In this document: positions 36,475 to 45,660 of the stretch, in pieces
Layout of the letters: the number at the start of each line of letters is the position of its first letter
Position numbering within the stretch: the first letter of the stretch is position 1
DNA from: Paraflavitalea soli
Lineage (GTDB): Bacteria > Bacteroidota > Bacteroidia > Chitinophagales > Chitinophagaceae
NCBI RefSeq assembly: GCF_003555545.1
Contig: NZ_CP032157.1
Span: forward strand, 2,484,546 to 2,548,545
Length of the DNA stretch: 64,000 nt
Reading direction: 5' to 3'
Notes under the pieces: model-generated
Seen by the model: only the letters and a program-made list of their open reading frames with translations
Databases searched by the model: none
What the model was told of the DNA's origin: nothing
Made by a program: the position numbers and the translations under genes

Positions 36475-38082
36475 ATGATTCAGCGCAGGTTTTTATCACT
36501 CTTGTTTTGTTGCCTGGTGGCAGGTGTATGTTCAAAGGCCCAAACGAATGGCAATTGGGGAGACCAGCAAAATGGAACCTATGTCAATCCGGTCATTCCG
36601 GCCGATTATAGCGATCTTGATGCCATACGCGTAGGTGAAGATTATTATGCCATTTCTTCTACCATGCAATTTTCCCCCGGCATGGTAGTGATCCATTCTA
36701 AAGATCTCATAAACTGGGAGATCATCAGTCATGTGGCTGATGATCTCTCACGCATTAGCCCCAATTTGAACTGGGACCGGATGAATTGTTATGGCAAAGG
36801 CATCTGGGCAGGTTCCATCAGGTATTATAAGAACAGGTTTTGGGTGTATTTCGGCACCCCTGATGATGGTTTCTTTATGAGTTCTGCTTCCAATCCGGCA
36901 GGTCCCTGGGAACCGCTACATCATGTATGGAATGTAAATGGCTGGGATGACTGCTGTTCGTTTTGTGATGAGGATGGACAGCTCTATTTTATTGCTACCA
37001 ATTTTGCAGTTGATCCAAAAAATAACAAAAAGTACAATATTCATTTATTTAAAATGACACCTGATGGGAAAAGCCTCCTCATGGAGTCCGACTCCATCAT
37101 ACATCAATCCAATGGAAGCGAAGCCAATAAGCTGTATAAGTTCGACGGGTTTTATTACCACTTTTTTAGCGAGGTCAAGCCCGAAGGACGTGTGATGATG
37201 ATGGGGCGTTCGAAAAACATCTATGGGCCCTGGGAGATCAGGCAATTAAACCATGTGAACAAGCAACTGGATAGAGAACCCAACCAGGGAGGATTGTTGC
37301 AGGCGCCAACAGGCAACTGGTATTTTCTTACGCACCATGGCAGTGGAGATTGGGAAGGACGTCCGGCAAGCCTTTTACCGGTTCACAGGATCGATGGGTG
37401 GCCGGTCATTGGACAGCCAGGCCCCGACACGATCGGGCGCATGGTTTGGACTGGTAATAAACCTGTACCCTCTAAAAGTAAAGTGTCCATTCAAACCAGC
37501 GATGAGTTCAATGCCGGAAAACTAAAAGCGCAATGGGAATGGAACTATCAGCCAAGAGCCGGCAAATGGTCTTTAACCGCACGCAGCGGTTATCTCCGGT
37601 TGTATGCATTTACCCCCATTCCATCAAACAAACAGGGAAACATAATACTGAGGGCAGGCAACACACTCACACAACGCAGCATGCGCACACCTGCCAATAC
37701 AGCAACCGTAAACATCGACATCAGCCATATGGCGGATGGGCAATTTGCCGGATTGACGCATTTTTCAACCACCAGCAACAGCTTATTTGGCATCAAACAG
37801 GAAAATGGGATTCGGACCTTGGTGTATGACAACAATGGAAAGGACACTGCGGGCATACAGGTACATGGAAAAACGATCTGGCTACGGTCAACCTGGGATG
37901 CCAGCGGAGTCAGCCGGTATGCTTTTAGCACGGATGGCAAGTCTTATCAATCTTTTGGAAGCACCTATCAATTGACCTGGGGCAGCTACCGGGGCGACCG
38001 GATAGGGATCTTTAATTTCAATACCAAAGATGATAACGGCTATATTGATATTGCCTGGTTTCGATATGATTACAGGAAGTAA
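36475..38082 (+). CDS. GH43 family glycoside hydrolase, GH43_12-like (arabinofuranosidase/xylosidase type)
   Basis: 535 aa with a signal peptide (about 1-23, ending SKAQ). The propeller (about 30-335) starts TYVNPVIPADYSDLDAIRVG, in which Asp47 is the expected base. CDEDGQLYF carries the pKa-modulating Asp and NGSEANKLYK the acid Glu, so all three catalytic positions are present. The C-terminal about 190 residues form a beta-sandwich of the GH43 C2 type (DEFNAGKLKAQWEWNYQPR, GYIDIAWFRYDY). Such two-domain enzymes remove arabinose or xylose from xylans. It starts 78 bp after the T9SS enzyme and is the last plus-strand gene before the convergent acyltransferase. Confidence 0.85.
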   Translation: MIQRRFLSLLFCCLVAGVCSKAQTNGNWGDQQNGTYVNPVIPADYSDLDAIRVGEDYYAISSTMQFSPGMVVIHSKDLINWEIISHVADDLSRISPNLNWDRMNCYGKGIWAGSIRYYKNRFWVYFGTPDDGFFMSSASNPAGPWEPLHHVWNVNGWDDCCSFCDEDGQLYFIATNFAVDPKNNKKYNIHLFKMTPDGKSLLMESDSIIHQSNGSEANKLYKFDGFYYHFFSEVKPEGRVMMMGRSKNIYGPWEIRQLNHVNKQLDREPNQGGLLQAPTGNWYFLTHHGSGDWEGRPASLLPVHRIDGWPVIGQPGPDTIGRMVWTGNKPVPSKSKVSIQTSDEFNAGKLKAQWEWNYQPRAGKWSLTARSGYLRLYAFTPIPSNKQGNIILRAGNTLTQRSMRTPANTATVNIDISHMADGQFAGLTHFSTTSNSLFGIKQENGIRTLVYDNNGKDTAGIQVHGKTIWLRSTWDASGVSRYAFSTDGKSYQSFGSTYQLTWGSYRGDRIGIFNFNTKDDNGYIDIAWFRYDYRK

Positions 38083-38138
38083 TAAAAGATAACCTGGTTT
38101 CAGCAAAATTCGCCCGCTGGAGTAATTACTCATCCATT

Positions 38139-39395
38139 TCATTGATCATTATTTCTTCTGGAGATACTGGAATCTCCATGCATATTGATGTTTGCCGTAC
38201 TGATATCCGCCTTGTTAAACCGGGCAAAGATCTTATGCCTATGCTGGAATACGAATCCAGCGGCGAAAAGGAATGCTATTACATGGAACGTCAATGATAT
38301 CCTGAGAAGTTGTGGAGCCGCTTGTTTTATCCAGGATTCTCCGCCAGCAGATGGTTTATATTCAAAGTATTGCTTGAGATCAGTGATTGGTTTTTCCATC
38401 AGGAACCAGGAAGCCGTAGCGATCAGCACTGTTACCGGCAGGTACAGTAGCCTGGTTTGCCAGGAATCCTCAAATCCCAGTGAGCTAAATACCCACGGCA
38501 TGAAGTGGTGATAAACATACAATCCATAGGATATCCTTCCCAGATAGACAACGACCTTGTTTTTCAAAAAACCTCCAAAAGCTCCGGTGAATGAATGCGT
38601 GGCAGCCATCCCCACCATCCAAAAGCAAAAAATGGAAAAAACGGTCCTTTTCGGCATGCCGATCCCGAAGTAAGATAGTACCATCCACAAAACGAACGCA
38701 GTTACAAAAATCCAGCGCTTTCGTAAAATAGCTTGCAGGTCCTGGGGATGATACCTGAAGAAATAAGCCAGTATGGCGCCGATGGCGAAAGCGTCAAAGC
38801 ACCCCGGAGTAAATGCATAAGCAACCCAATAGGCCAGGAGAGCATCATCCAATAGAAAGTAGGGAATAATCCTGAAGAGGATCGCTATCGATATTAATGT
38901 AAAAAAAACGGGTAAGTAATAGCGCCTGGGTGTTAGCAAAACGACAAAAGGGAAGAAGATATAAAATTGTTCTTCAACTGCCAGGGACCAAAGATGTGTA
39001 TAGAAAATGCCGCCTCCCTTCTGCCAGGCAATAAAATAGTTAGCTGTGTAGGTTAGAAACCAAAGCATGTGATTTCTGACAGCAGGAATACTAAAAATAA
39101 AACCAGCGATCACCACAAAATAATAGAGCGGGAAGATGCGAAGAAACCGGCGAATATAAAACTGCTTCAACAATTGAAACTTGCCCATTCCCGGCTGCTC
39201 TTTTCCCATCAACAATATATTGGTGATCAGAAAGCCGCTCAAAACGAAGAACAGGTTGACGCCACCTTCACCGGTGAGGCCGGTCAGGAGTTTCGAATTG
39301 CCGGTGAATATCCAATGTGAAGCCATCACAGCAGATACGGCAATCGTTCGTACCCCATCCAGTTGAGGCATGTATTTAATCGCAGAAGTATTCAT
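38139..39395 (-). CDS. Acyltransferase 3 family integral membrane protein (OafA-like)
   Basis: 418 aa with about ten hydrophobic helices. The opening MPQLDGVRTIAVSAVMASHW contains the conserved Arg and His of the acyltransferase 3 family, and GGVNLFFVLSGFLITNIL is diagnostic. Further conserved segments are FYIRRFLRIFPLYYFV and LWSLAVEEQFYIFFPF. These proteins O-acetylate or otherwise acylate cell-surface sugars. It is on the opposite strand, convergent with the GH43_12 gene (56 bp gap), and separates the xylanase gene from the rest of the polysaccharide locus. It probably modifies the cell's own surface glycans and is not part of the induced operon. Confidence 0.92.
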   Translation of the reverse strand: MNTSAIKYMPQLDGVRTIAVSAVMASHWIFTGNSKLLTGLTGEGGVNLFFVLSGFLITNILLMGKEQPGMGKFQLLKQFYIRRFLRIFPLYYFVVIAGFIFSIPAVRNHMLWFLTYTANYFIAWQKGGGIFYTHLWSLAVEEQFYIFFPFVVLLTPRRYYLPVFFTLISIAILFRIIPYFLLDDALLAYWVAYAFTPGCFDAFAIGAILAYFFRYHPQDLQAILRKRWIFVTAFVLWMVLSYFGIGMPKRTVFSIFCFWMVGMAATHSFTGAFGGFLKNKVVVYLGRISYGLYVYHHFMPWVFSSLGFEDSWQTRLLYLPVTVLIATASWFLMEKPITDLKQYFEYKPSAGGESWIKQAAPQLLRISLTFHVIAFLFAAGFVFQHRHKIFARFNKADISTANINMHGDSSISRRNNDQ

Positions 39396-39954
39396 AGATC
39401 GGGCAATATTTAAAATACATTAAAGCTTCCCTGGCGGGATTGGTCTTTCAGCCAAAGTTGCATTCCTTATTATCTATGATATTTAGCCTACAATCGGGTA
39501 TGGACGTACACAAAAAACTGGTCATTGACCGGGAAATCAAAGGTTCTTTAAAGTGTCGGGGTTTAGGCGGCGGCTTTGAGGAGTGTGTGCCTGTGCGTGT
39601 TATCTACAACAGGATATTCATTTTCCCTAAAGCAGCGGGTGCCGTGCAAATCGATGACAAGAAACATGCCATCAGTGGACAGGAGATTCCTAACCGATAA
39701 TTTTAACACCCAACTGTATACAAAGTTCCTCGAAACTGGCCAGTATTAAATCACATCACAGGCCCACCTTCTATAGCTGCATCCATTTTACTTATTGAGA
39801 CGAATAGACCAGTCGCCTCCGCACAGCCATTACAAACATTCAATAACTTAGATATACATACAATTACACTGCTGTCCGGTTTTTATCCCGCCCTTTAAGT
39901 GACCTTTCCTGGTTCGTATACCCTTGTCTTTTATAACCATCAAATAGACCATCT
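39396..39954. other. Intergenic region between acyltransferase and xylanase genes
   Basis: About 560 bp. The only open frame is on the plus strand at 39440-39700 (86 codons, or 66 from the ATG at 39500). I do not recognise its product, it has no clear ribosome binding site, and I do not call it. No clear promoter motif was found before the xylanase gene. Confidence 0.4.
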
Positions 39955-41190
39955 ATGAAAAAAACGCTAACGAGTTTACTTGTCATTACCTTATTCATGG
40001 CATCCTGTGCCAAACAAACAGCCAGTGAGCCGCCACCAACCAATGAGCCGGAAGAAAACCCCGGACGGCAGCCCAGGGAAGAAGCAACAGCCGTCATCAA
40101 TGCCGGCACCGTACAGCAGTATATCCGTGGCTTTGGAGCCGCCAGTATCCGGGGATGGATCGCCGACCTCACCGCAGCGCAACGCACCACTGCCTTCTCC
40201 CCCACCAGCGGCATTGGTCTCAGCGTATTGCGGGTACGGGTGTCGCCCAACAGTGCCGACTTCGCCGCAGAGAAACCAACCATCGATGCCGCCAAATCCT
40301 TTGGTGCTACCGTCGTCGCATCTGCCTGGACAGCGCCCGCCTCCATGAAAACAAACAACAATACCGTAGGTGGAAAATTAAAGACAACATCCTATGCAGA
40401 CTACGCCGCGCACCTGAGCAACTTCTGCAACACTGTTGGCGGCGTATCGGCCATCAGTCCCATCAACGAGCCCAATATTACCGTCACCTACGAGTCCATG
40501 GAGCTCACCGCAAGCGAAGTGGCCTCCTTCGTGGCCGCCCAGGGCAGCAATTGTGGCGCCCCCATCATGGCGCCCGAAACATTCAATATGGACAAGACCT
40601 ATATGGATACCTACCTGTCCAATGCTACCGCCAGCAGCAAAACAACCTATGTATGCGGGCATATCTATGGGAAAACACCGTATGTGTACTCACCCGGAAA
40701 AGAAGTATGGATGACGGAGCATTACACCAATACCAATGATGCCAACAACTGGACCGATGCATTGGGTGTAGCCAAAGAGATACACGATTGCATGAATGCC
40801 GGCTACAGCATGTATGTGTGGTGGTACCTGCGCAGAAGTTATGGTTTTATCGATGAAAGCGGCAATATCACCAAGCGTGGATATGTAGCAGCCCAGTGGG
40901 CCAGGTGGGTAAGGCCGGGTTACAATAAGATCTCCTGCACCGCCAATCCTACCACCGGTGTATACACCACCGCCTATAAAAGCGGGTCGAAGATCATCGT
41001 GGTAGCTATTAACCAGAATGCCGCCATTACTTATCAGCCTTTCAGCATCAGCGGCGCCACCGTCGCAGGTTTCAACCGGTACCGCACCACCAGTGCCAGC
41101 AACCTTACCAGTGACAGTTTCACCATCAGCGGCGGCGCATTTGGCATCAACCTGCCGGCCGCCAGTGTTACCACCCTGGTTTCTTATTGA
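39955..41190 (+). CDS. GH30 family glycoside hydrolase, GH30_8-like glucuronoxylanase, lipoprotein
   Basis: 411 aa with a lipoprotein signal (FMASC, Cys18) and a Pro/Glu-rich linker. The catalytic TIM barrel begins QYIRGFGAASIRGWIADL. The acid/base is Glu172 in SPINEPN and the nucleophile Glu255 in VWMTEHY. WWYLRRSYGFIDESG follows in the position of the loop that contacts the glucuronic acid side chain in GH30_8 xylanases. A beta-sandwich side domain ends the protein (FGINLPAASVTTLVSY). Family knowledge: GH30_8 enzymes cut xylan at methylglucuronic acid branches. Surface lipidation is predicted. The gene has its own terminator and, with the GH43_12 enzyme, points to glucuronoarabinoxylan as one substrate. 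Confidence 0.85.
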   Translation: MKKTLTSLLVITLFMASCAKQTASEPPPTNEPEENPGRQPREEATAVINAGTVQQYIRGFGAASIRGWIADLTAAQRTTAFSPTSGIGLSVLRVRVSPNSADFAAEKPTIDAAKSFGATVVASAWTAPASMKTNNNTVGGKLKTTSYADYAAHLSNFCNTVGGVSAISPINEPNITVTYESMELTASEVASFVAAQGSNCGAPIMAPETFNMDKTYMDTYLSNATASSKTTYVCGHIYGKTPYVYSPGKEVWMTEHYTNTNDANNWTDALGVAKEIHDCMNAGYSMYVWWYLRRSYGFIDESGNITKRGYVAAQWARWVRPGYNKISCTANPTTGVYTTAYKSGSKIIVVAINQNAAITYQPFSISGATVAGFNRYRTTSASNLTSDSFTISGGAFGINLPAASVTTLVSY

Positions 41191-41251
41191 CGCATTTCAT
41201 GCAACAATGAAAAGTCTAACCCACTAATAGCAGTGTTTTATATAGCAATCG

Positions 41252-41281
41252 GCCCGCATGTTTCTACATCGGGCTTTTTTT
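41252..41281 (+). terminator. Rho-independent terminator of the GH30 gene
   Basis: GCCCGCATGT pairs with ACATCGGGC (one bulged C) around a 4-base loop, followed by seven T. It lies 61 bp after the GH30 stop. Confidence 0.85.
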
Positions 41282-41300
41282 ATTACCATTCACTACAACG

Positions 41301-41567
41301 CCCCATTCCTCCACCCATCTGGCGCTCGACAAACAAGATGGTCCCACCGTACTGGTTGGTCATTCCTGGGGTGGCGTCGTGATCACCGAAGCGGGCAACC
41401 ATCCCAATGTAGCATCACTGGTATATGTTGTCGCCTTTCAGCCCGACAATGGAGAAACCGCGCTTCAGTGGTTCCTGACCGCTCCTCGACTCATGAATTC
41501 CAGTGTCCAGTATATTACTTTCCCAATTGCTGACCATCCAGCCCCCAAAAAAAAGAGCCCCGCGTAG
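41301..41567 (+). pseudogene. Fragment of an alpha/beta-hydrolase gene
   Basis: The frame containing 41325 reads ALDKQDGPTVLVGHSWGGVV followed by ITEAGNHPNVASLVYVVAFQ and PDNGETALQWFL. This is the nucleophile-elbow part (GHSWGG) of an alpha/beta hydrolase of the pimeloyl-ACP carboxylesterase type. No start, N-terminal domain or catalytic Asp/His region is present. The frame ends at 41567 inside a terminator hairpin. It is a relic about 85 codons long, with the rest deleted. Confidence 0.75.
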
Positions 41568-41578
41568 AAACGCGGGGC
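41546..41578 (-). terminator. Hairpin terminator oriented on the minus strand
   Basis: GCCCCGCG (41557-41564), loop TAGAAA, CGCGGGGC (41571-41578). On the minus strand the stem is followed by CTC and a run of T. No minus-strand gene precedes it now, so it may be left from a deleted gene. It might also work weakly in the other direction. Confidence 0.7.
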
Positions 41579-41700
41579 GACACTAATCAAATTCGTTAAC
41601 CATTAAACCTTATCCTTTTTATTATAACAAGTAAATCGCCCTGCTGTACTAAAGCAAATCGAAATATTTTTAAAAAATCTTTCTTTTGACACCAATCTAC

Positions 41701-41843
41701 CCGTAAACGGTCAATTTTATAGCAGTAATTGACACCCATGCCCCATTTATGATCCGTAAGCCCATTTTTTTGTCCTGATTTATAAATCAGGACAAACTCC
41801 TCCCCTGCCAGGCTTTTACGGCTCCGTCCTTTGATTAGTTTTG
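41701..41843 (+). promoter_or_regulatory. Regulatory region of the beta-helix gene with a perfect 24-bp palindrome
   Basis: A perfect palindrome occupies 41771-41794 (each arm TGTCCTGATTTA or its complement). A second inverted repeat has arms GTCAATT and AATTGAC at 41710-41733, and CCGTAAACGG at 41701 is also a dyad. TAGTTTTG at 41836-41843 fits the -7 consensus and would start transcription just before 41855. The ATG at 41882 is therefore preferred over that at 41855. A dimeric regulator binding the 24-bp site is inferred. Confidence 0.6.
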
Positions 41844-41881
41844 CCGGCTGATATATGGCCCGTTTTAACCCCTACACCCAT

Positions 41882-44125
41882 ATGCTGAAAACAATACTCT
41901 GTACCCTCCTGCTCTCAGGCGCTGTTTGCGCCCAGGCCACCATCCGCTATGTAAAAGCCGGCGCCTCAGGCCCCGGCACCGACTGGTCCACCGCCAGCGG
42001 TGATGTACAAGCCATGATCAATGCCAGCACCGCCAGCGATGAAGTATGGGTGGCAGGCGGCACCTACCAGCGTCCCACCAATTCGTATTTCACGATGAAA
42101 GAGGGGGTGAAAGTATACGGCGGTTTTGCCGGAACGGAAACGGTGCTCTCCCAGCGCGACCTATCGCTTACAGCCAATACAAGCACCTTGCAGGGCAATG
42201 GAAGATCCGTGGTGTACAATGATGGTAATGGCCTCACGAATGCTGCCGTGCTTGATGGTTTTACCATTACCGGCGGGCAGACAACTTATGGCGCTGGCAT
42301 ATTTAACCGGGTATCTGCACCCACGATTTCCAACTGCCTCATCAGCGGTAACAATGCCACCACTATGGGTGGCGGCATCTTTAACCAAACCGGTGCGCCT
42401 CGCATTATCAATTGTACCATCAGCAACAATAAAGCCCCGGCCGGCAGTGGTATCAGTAATGAAGATGCCAATGCCTTCATCACCAATTGTATCATCAGCG
42501 GCAATGGATCGACAGCGGTCTCAAGGGGCGGCGGCATACAAAATAGAAATACGTCCGACCCCATTATCACCAACTGTTCCATCACCGGCAACATCGCTTC
42601 TCAAGGCGGAGGCGTATACAATACAGCTTCTTCACCCAAGTTGACCAATTGCACCATCAGCGCCAATTTCGCTAATACGGCTGCGGATGGGGGCGCTATG
42701 TACAATGCCTCCAGTGCTACCCCCCGGTTACGCAACAGTGTTCTATACGGCAATAGTAGTGGCATCTTCAACACCGCAGGTTCCACACCCGACATACAAT
42801 TTTGCCTGGTACAGGGCCTCATGGGCACGGCTACCTTCAATATAGCGGGCTCTTCCGACCCCCTGTTTGTAAACCCCTTACCACCGGGCATCAGTACCGG
42901 CGGGGACTATCGCCTGCAGCCTTGCAGTCCAATCATCAACAAAGGCAAAAACGACTATTTTGCCGTGGGACAAAGCATTGACCTCTCATCCATCACCACT
43001 GACCTGGATGGAGGACCACGCATACACAACGGCGTTAAGATAGACTTTGGCGCCTATGAGTTTACAGGCAGTAATACGGGTGGCCTGGTGTTGGCCAACA
43101 GTGGTGATGCAGTAACCGCCACCATTTCTGCCGGCCTCTCCACTACCGCCTTCACAGCGGCCTGCCGGGTGGTGGCCATGGTATCGCCCGATGGCACGGG
43201 CACCACGGTGAGCGGTGCTGTGGATGCCAAAGTATGGATAGAAAGCACCCAGCCTGCCCTATATGTAAAACGGCATTATGAAATAACACCTGCCTTGAAT
43301 GCGGCTACGGCCACCGGCAAGGTAACCCTATACTTTACCCAGGCGGAGTTCGATGATTTCAATGCCGTCAATACCTTGCAATTGCCAACTGGTCCCACCG
43401 ACGCTACCCGCATTGCTAACCTGCTTATCGAAAAACGCGCCGGCACCAGTAGCGATGGCAGTGGATTACCCTCTACCTATTCAGGCGCATCGGCCACCAT
43501 TGATCCCGCAGATACCGACATACAATGGAATGCCACCGGCAGCCGCTGGGAAGTAAGTATACATGTAACGGGCTTCAGTGGCTTTTTTGCCAAGACGCAT
43601 GCGTACACCATGCCCTTGCGTTTACTGAGCTTTAAAGGCAACCAGCGCAGCGGCTATAACCAATTACAATGGGCTACAGCCGAGGAGATCAATACCCGCC
43701 ATTTTGAACTGGAAAGCAGTACTGATGGCAGCAGTTTTACCCGGATCGCCACCATCGCTGCCGCAGGCAATGGAAACAATGGCTACAGCTATGACGATCA
43801 GAGCATACATGCCGGCAAAACATTTTACCGCTTGAAGATGGTGGACCTCGACCAACGATTCACTTACAGTTCTGTTATCGCGATTACCAATAACAGCAAC
43901 AACAGCCTTCGCCTCTTCCCCAACCCTGTCAGCGATATCACCTATATCCATGCAGGCAATGCCTTATTGCACAGTAAGGCCACCTTACACGATGCCAATG
44001 GCAGGCTGCTGCAAACCATCATCATCACTACCAATCCACAACCCATCCAGTTGCAACACCTGGTTAAAGGCCTATATGTAGTACAATTTGCAGATGGTAC
44101 CGCAGAGCGGTTGATCAAACAGTAA
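41882..44125 (+). CDS. Type IX-secreted right-handed beta-helix protein
   Basis: 747 aa from the ATG at 41882. The upstream in-frame ATG at 41855 is too close to the predicted transcription start. Signal peptide MLKTILCTLLLSGAVCAQ. IRYVKAGASGPGTDWSTAS then leads into a repeated beta-helix (about 70-290) with recurring NCTISNN/NCLISGNN-type turns (ISNCLISGNNATTMGGGIF, ITNCSITGNIASQGGGVYN), as in polymorphic outer-membrane and choice-of-anchor repeat proteins. The C-terminus has a T9SS sorting domain (LRLFPNPVSDITYIHAG to ERLIKQ). Function unknown. Surface adhesion or carbohydrate binding is plausible. It has its own promoter region with a palindrome. Confidence 0.82.
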   Translation: MLKTILCTLLLSGAVCAQATIRYVKAGASGPGTDWSTASGDVQAMINASTASDEVWVAGGTYQRPTNSYFTMKEGVKVYGGFAGTETVLSQRDLSLTANTSTLQGNGRSVVYNDGNGLTNAAVLDGFTITGGQTTYGAGIFNRVSAPTISNCLISGNNATTMGGGIFNQTGAPRIINCTISNNKAPAGSGISNEDANAFITNCIISGNGSTAVSRGGGIQNRNTSDPIITNCSITGNIASQGGGVYNTASSPKLTNCTISANFANTAADGGAMYNASSATPRLRNSVLYGNSSGIFNTAGSTPDIQFCLVQGLMGTATFNIAGSSDPLFVNPLPPGISTGGDYRLQPCSPIINKGKNDYFAVGQSIDLSSITTDLDGGPRIHNGVKIDFGAYEFTGSNTGGLVLANSGDAVTATISAGLSTTAFTAACRVVAMVSPDGTGTTVSGAVDAKVWIESTQPALYVKRHYEITPALNAATATGKVTLYFTQAEFDDFNAVNTLQLPTGPTDATRIANLLIEKRAGTSSDGSGLPSTYSGASATIDPADTDIQWNATGSRWEVSIHVTGFSGFFAKTHAYTMPLRLLSFKGNQRSGYNQLQWATAEEINTRHFELESSTDGSSFTRIATIAAAGNGNNGYSYDDQSIHAGKTFYRLKMVDLDQRFTYSSVIAITNNSNNSLRLFPNPVSDITYIHAGNALLHSKATLHDANGRLLQTIIITTNPQPIQLQHLVKGLYVVQFADGTAERLIKQ

Positions 44126-44397
44126 AGCGGGGAGGGATCAGCAGGAACTGTTTTTAATAAGATGCAGGCCAGGCCGCTCCGGCCGGGCAAAGGTGAGTCA
44201 CTCTGCGCCGCTGCATCTTCCGGGCGGCAGAGCGGCCCACCTTACCCTGCACGGCGGCATACAGCTTTCGACGAAATCAGCCTTTCCTTCGACAAAACCG
44301 GCGCCAGCTATTTATGTCGTTTCTTCCTCCCCTGTTGCAGAACCAGCCTTTCCGGCCGGTCATGGCCGGCGTTTCTTTGCTGCATAAACTTAATGAT

Positions 44398-45660
44398 ATG
44401 CGTTCACTACTTGTTAGCCTGGTTATGATCCTTTCTTTGTCCGCCACTTGTCAGCTTATTCCTGCTTCAGCCATTACCCCCATTAATAAAAGAGAAAAGT
44501 ACCTCGATAGCCTCGTGGCCATGATCGGCGACAAACGTATTGTGGCCATTGGGGAAGACACCCATGGCACCGGCGATTTTTATGATCTCCGCGCAGCGAT
44601 CACCGAGCGACTGATCCGCCAAAAAGGCTTTACCATCGTTATACTTGAAAACCCGCATGAGGATATGATGGCTTTACAGGACCACCTCGCCACCGGCAAT
44701 CTGGATACCCTGATGCGTAAACACCTGTTCGAGATCTACCAATCAAAAGAAATGCGCCATTTCCTGGTATGGTTCCGCAAACAAACCGCCAAACAGAAAA
44801 ACCTGAAGCTGGCCGGTTGTGATGACAGCTTCCGGGATATATTACCCCAATACCTGCTGGAAACAGCTGCCAGGTACAAGGACAGTACCCTGAACAGTAT
44901 GTGCCGCGATTTTATGCTTCGCCAGACACTGAACATAAAAAGCTATTACCAGCAAACCGGCCGCATCAATAAAGATTCCCTGCCCAAACCCATAGACCAC
45001 AGGCTTGCCACTTACCGCCTCACCGGACAAATGGATTCATTATGCATCAGCAAAAAATACAACGATGCGCTATTAAAGGAATTGATCTTTCATGCCAGAT
45101 CCAACTACGCCTACTTTGACCCTGTTACCAAAAAGTTCAGTGTATCGAGGGACGAGATGATGGGCAAGCGGATCAATTTTCACGCAGCCGATCCCTCCGC
45201 CAAGATCATCGTTTGGGCGCACAGTGCACATATTGCCCGCTATGCCTGGCTCGAAAATGAAGTGGGGCTAATGGGAGCCACCGTAGCAAAGCAATATCCC
45301 AGGGATTACTTTTCCATTGGTTTAAGTGGGGGAACCGGCAGTTATTCCTATATCAATGTCCTGAATATTAATGCCGACCATCATTTTAAAGACACCTTGT
45401 TCCAGGCTGATCTACTGCCGGTCCTTGCCGGATCCTGGAACCAGCAGTTAAGTGAACCCAAACCAGCAGCCTTCCTGGTCAACTTTGCCAGACTGAGCAC
45501 CAGTGAACGGGCTGAATGGGAAAAACCCCGGACGATCAAAATGTTGGGGTATAACAAAGAGAAAAGCACCGATAAAAATTATTACCCCGTATCCTTACCG
45601 CAACTATTCGATGCCCTGATCTTCCTGAAAGAGACACACCATACAACAGCCCTCTTTTAA
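44398..45660 (+). CDS. Erythromycin-esterase family hydrolase (EreA/EreB-like), exported
   Basis: 420 aa from the ATG at 44398, which gives a signal peptide (MRSLLVSLVMILSLSATCQ). The frame is open upstream, but that part lacks sense. Conserved family motifs are present: VAIGEDTHGTGDFY (the EDTHG motif with the catalytic His), VILENPHED and IVWAHSAHIARY, plus RLSTSERAEW near the end. In EreB these Glu/His residues activate water for macrolide lactone hydrolysis. Most chromosomal homologues have unknown substrates, and the signal peptide here argues for a periplasmic role. It stands alone between the beta-helix gene and the convergent hypothetical gene. Confidence 0.85.
   Translation: MRSLLVSLVMILSLSATCQLIPASAITPINKREKYLDSLVAMIGDKRIVAIGEDTHGTGDFYDLRAAITERLIRQKGFTIVILENPHEDMMALQDHLATGNLDTLMRKHLFEIYQSKEMRHFLVWFRKQTAKQKNLKLAGCDDSFRDILPQYLLETAARYKDSTLNSMCRDFMLRQTLNIKSYYQQTGRINKDSLPKPIDHRLATYRLTGQMDSLCISKKYNDALLKELIFHARSNYAYFDPVTKKFSVSRDEMMGKRINFHAADPSAKIIVWAHSAHIARYAWLENEVGLMGATVAKQYPRDYFSIGLSGGTGSYSYINVLNINADHHFKDTLFQADLLPVLAGSWNQQLSEPKPAAFLVNFARLSTSERAEWEKPRTIKMLGYNKEKSTDKNYYPVSLPQLFDALIFLKETHHTTALF

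Noticed and set aside
39440-39700. 86-codon plus-strand frame between acyltransferase and xylanase
   Set aside because: No recognisable family, no clear start signal; left as unexplained intergenic sequence.
41743-41753. CCATTTATGAT shared with the susC promoter (16863-16873), as a third HTCS operator
   Set aside because: The spaced ACCCC repeats are not conserved there and the distance to the -7 element differs (93 against 44 bp).
42280-42700. Regular repeats in the beta-helix gene as a CRISPR-like array
   Set aside because: They are degenerate, in frame, and explained by protein turns of the helix.
44126-44397. Upstream extension of the erythromycin-esterase frame as a longer protein
   Set aside because: The extension lacks protein-like character and would bury the signal peptide that starts at 44398.
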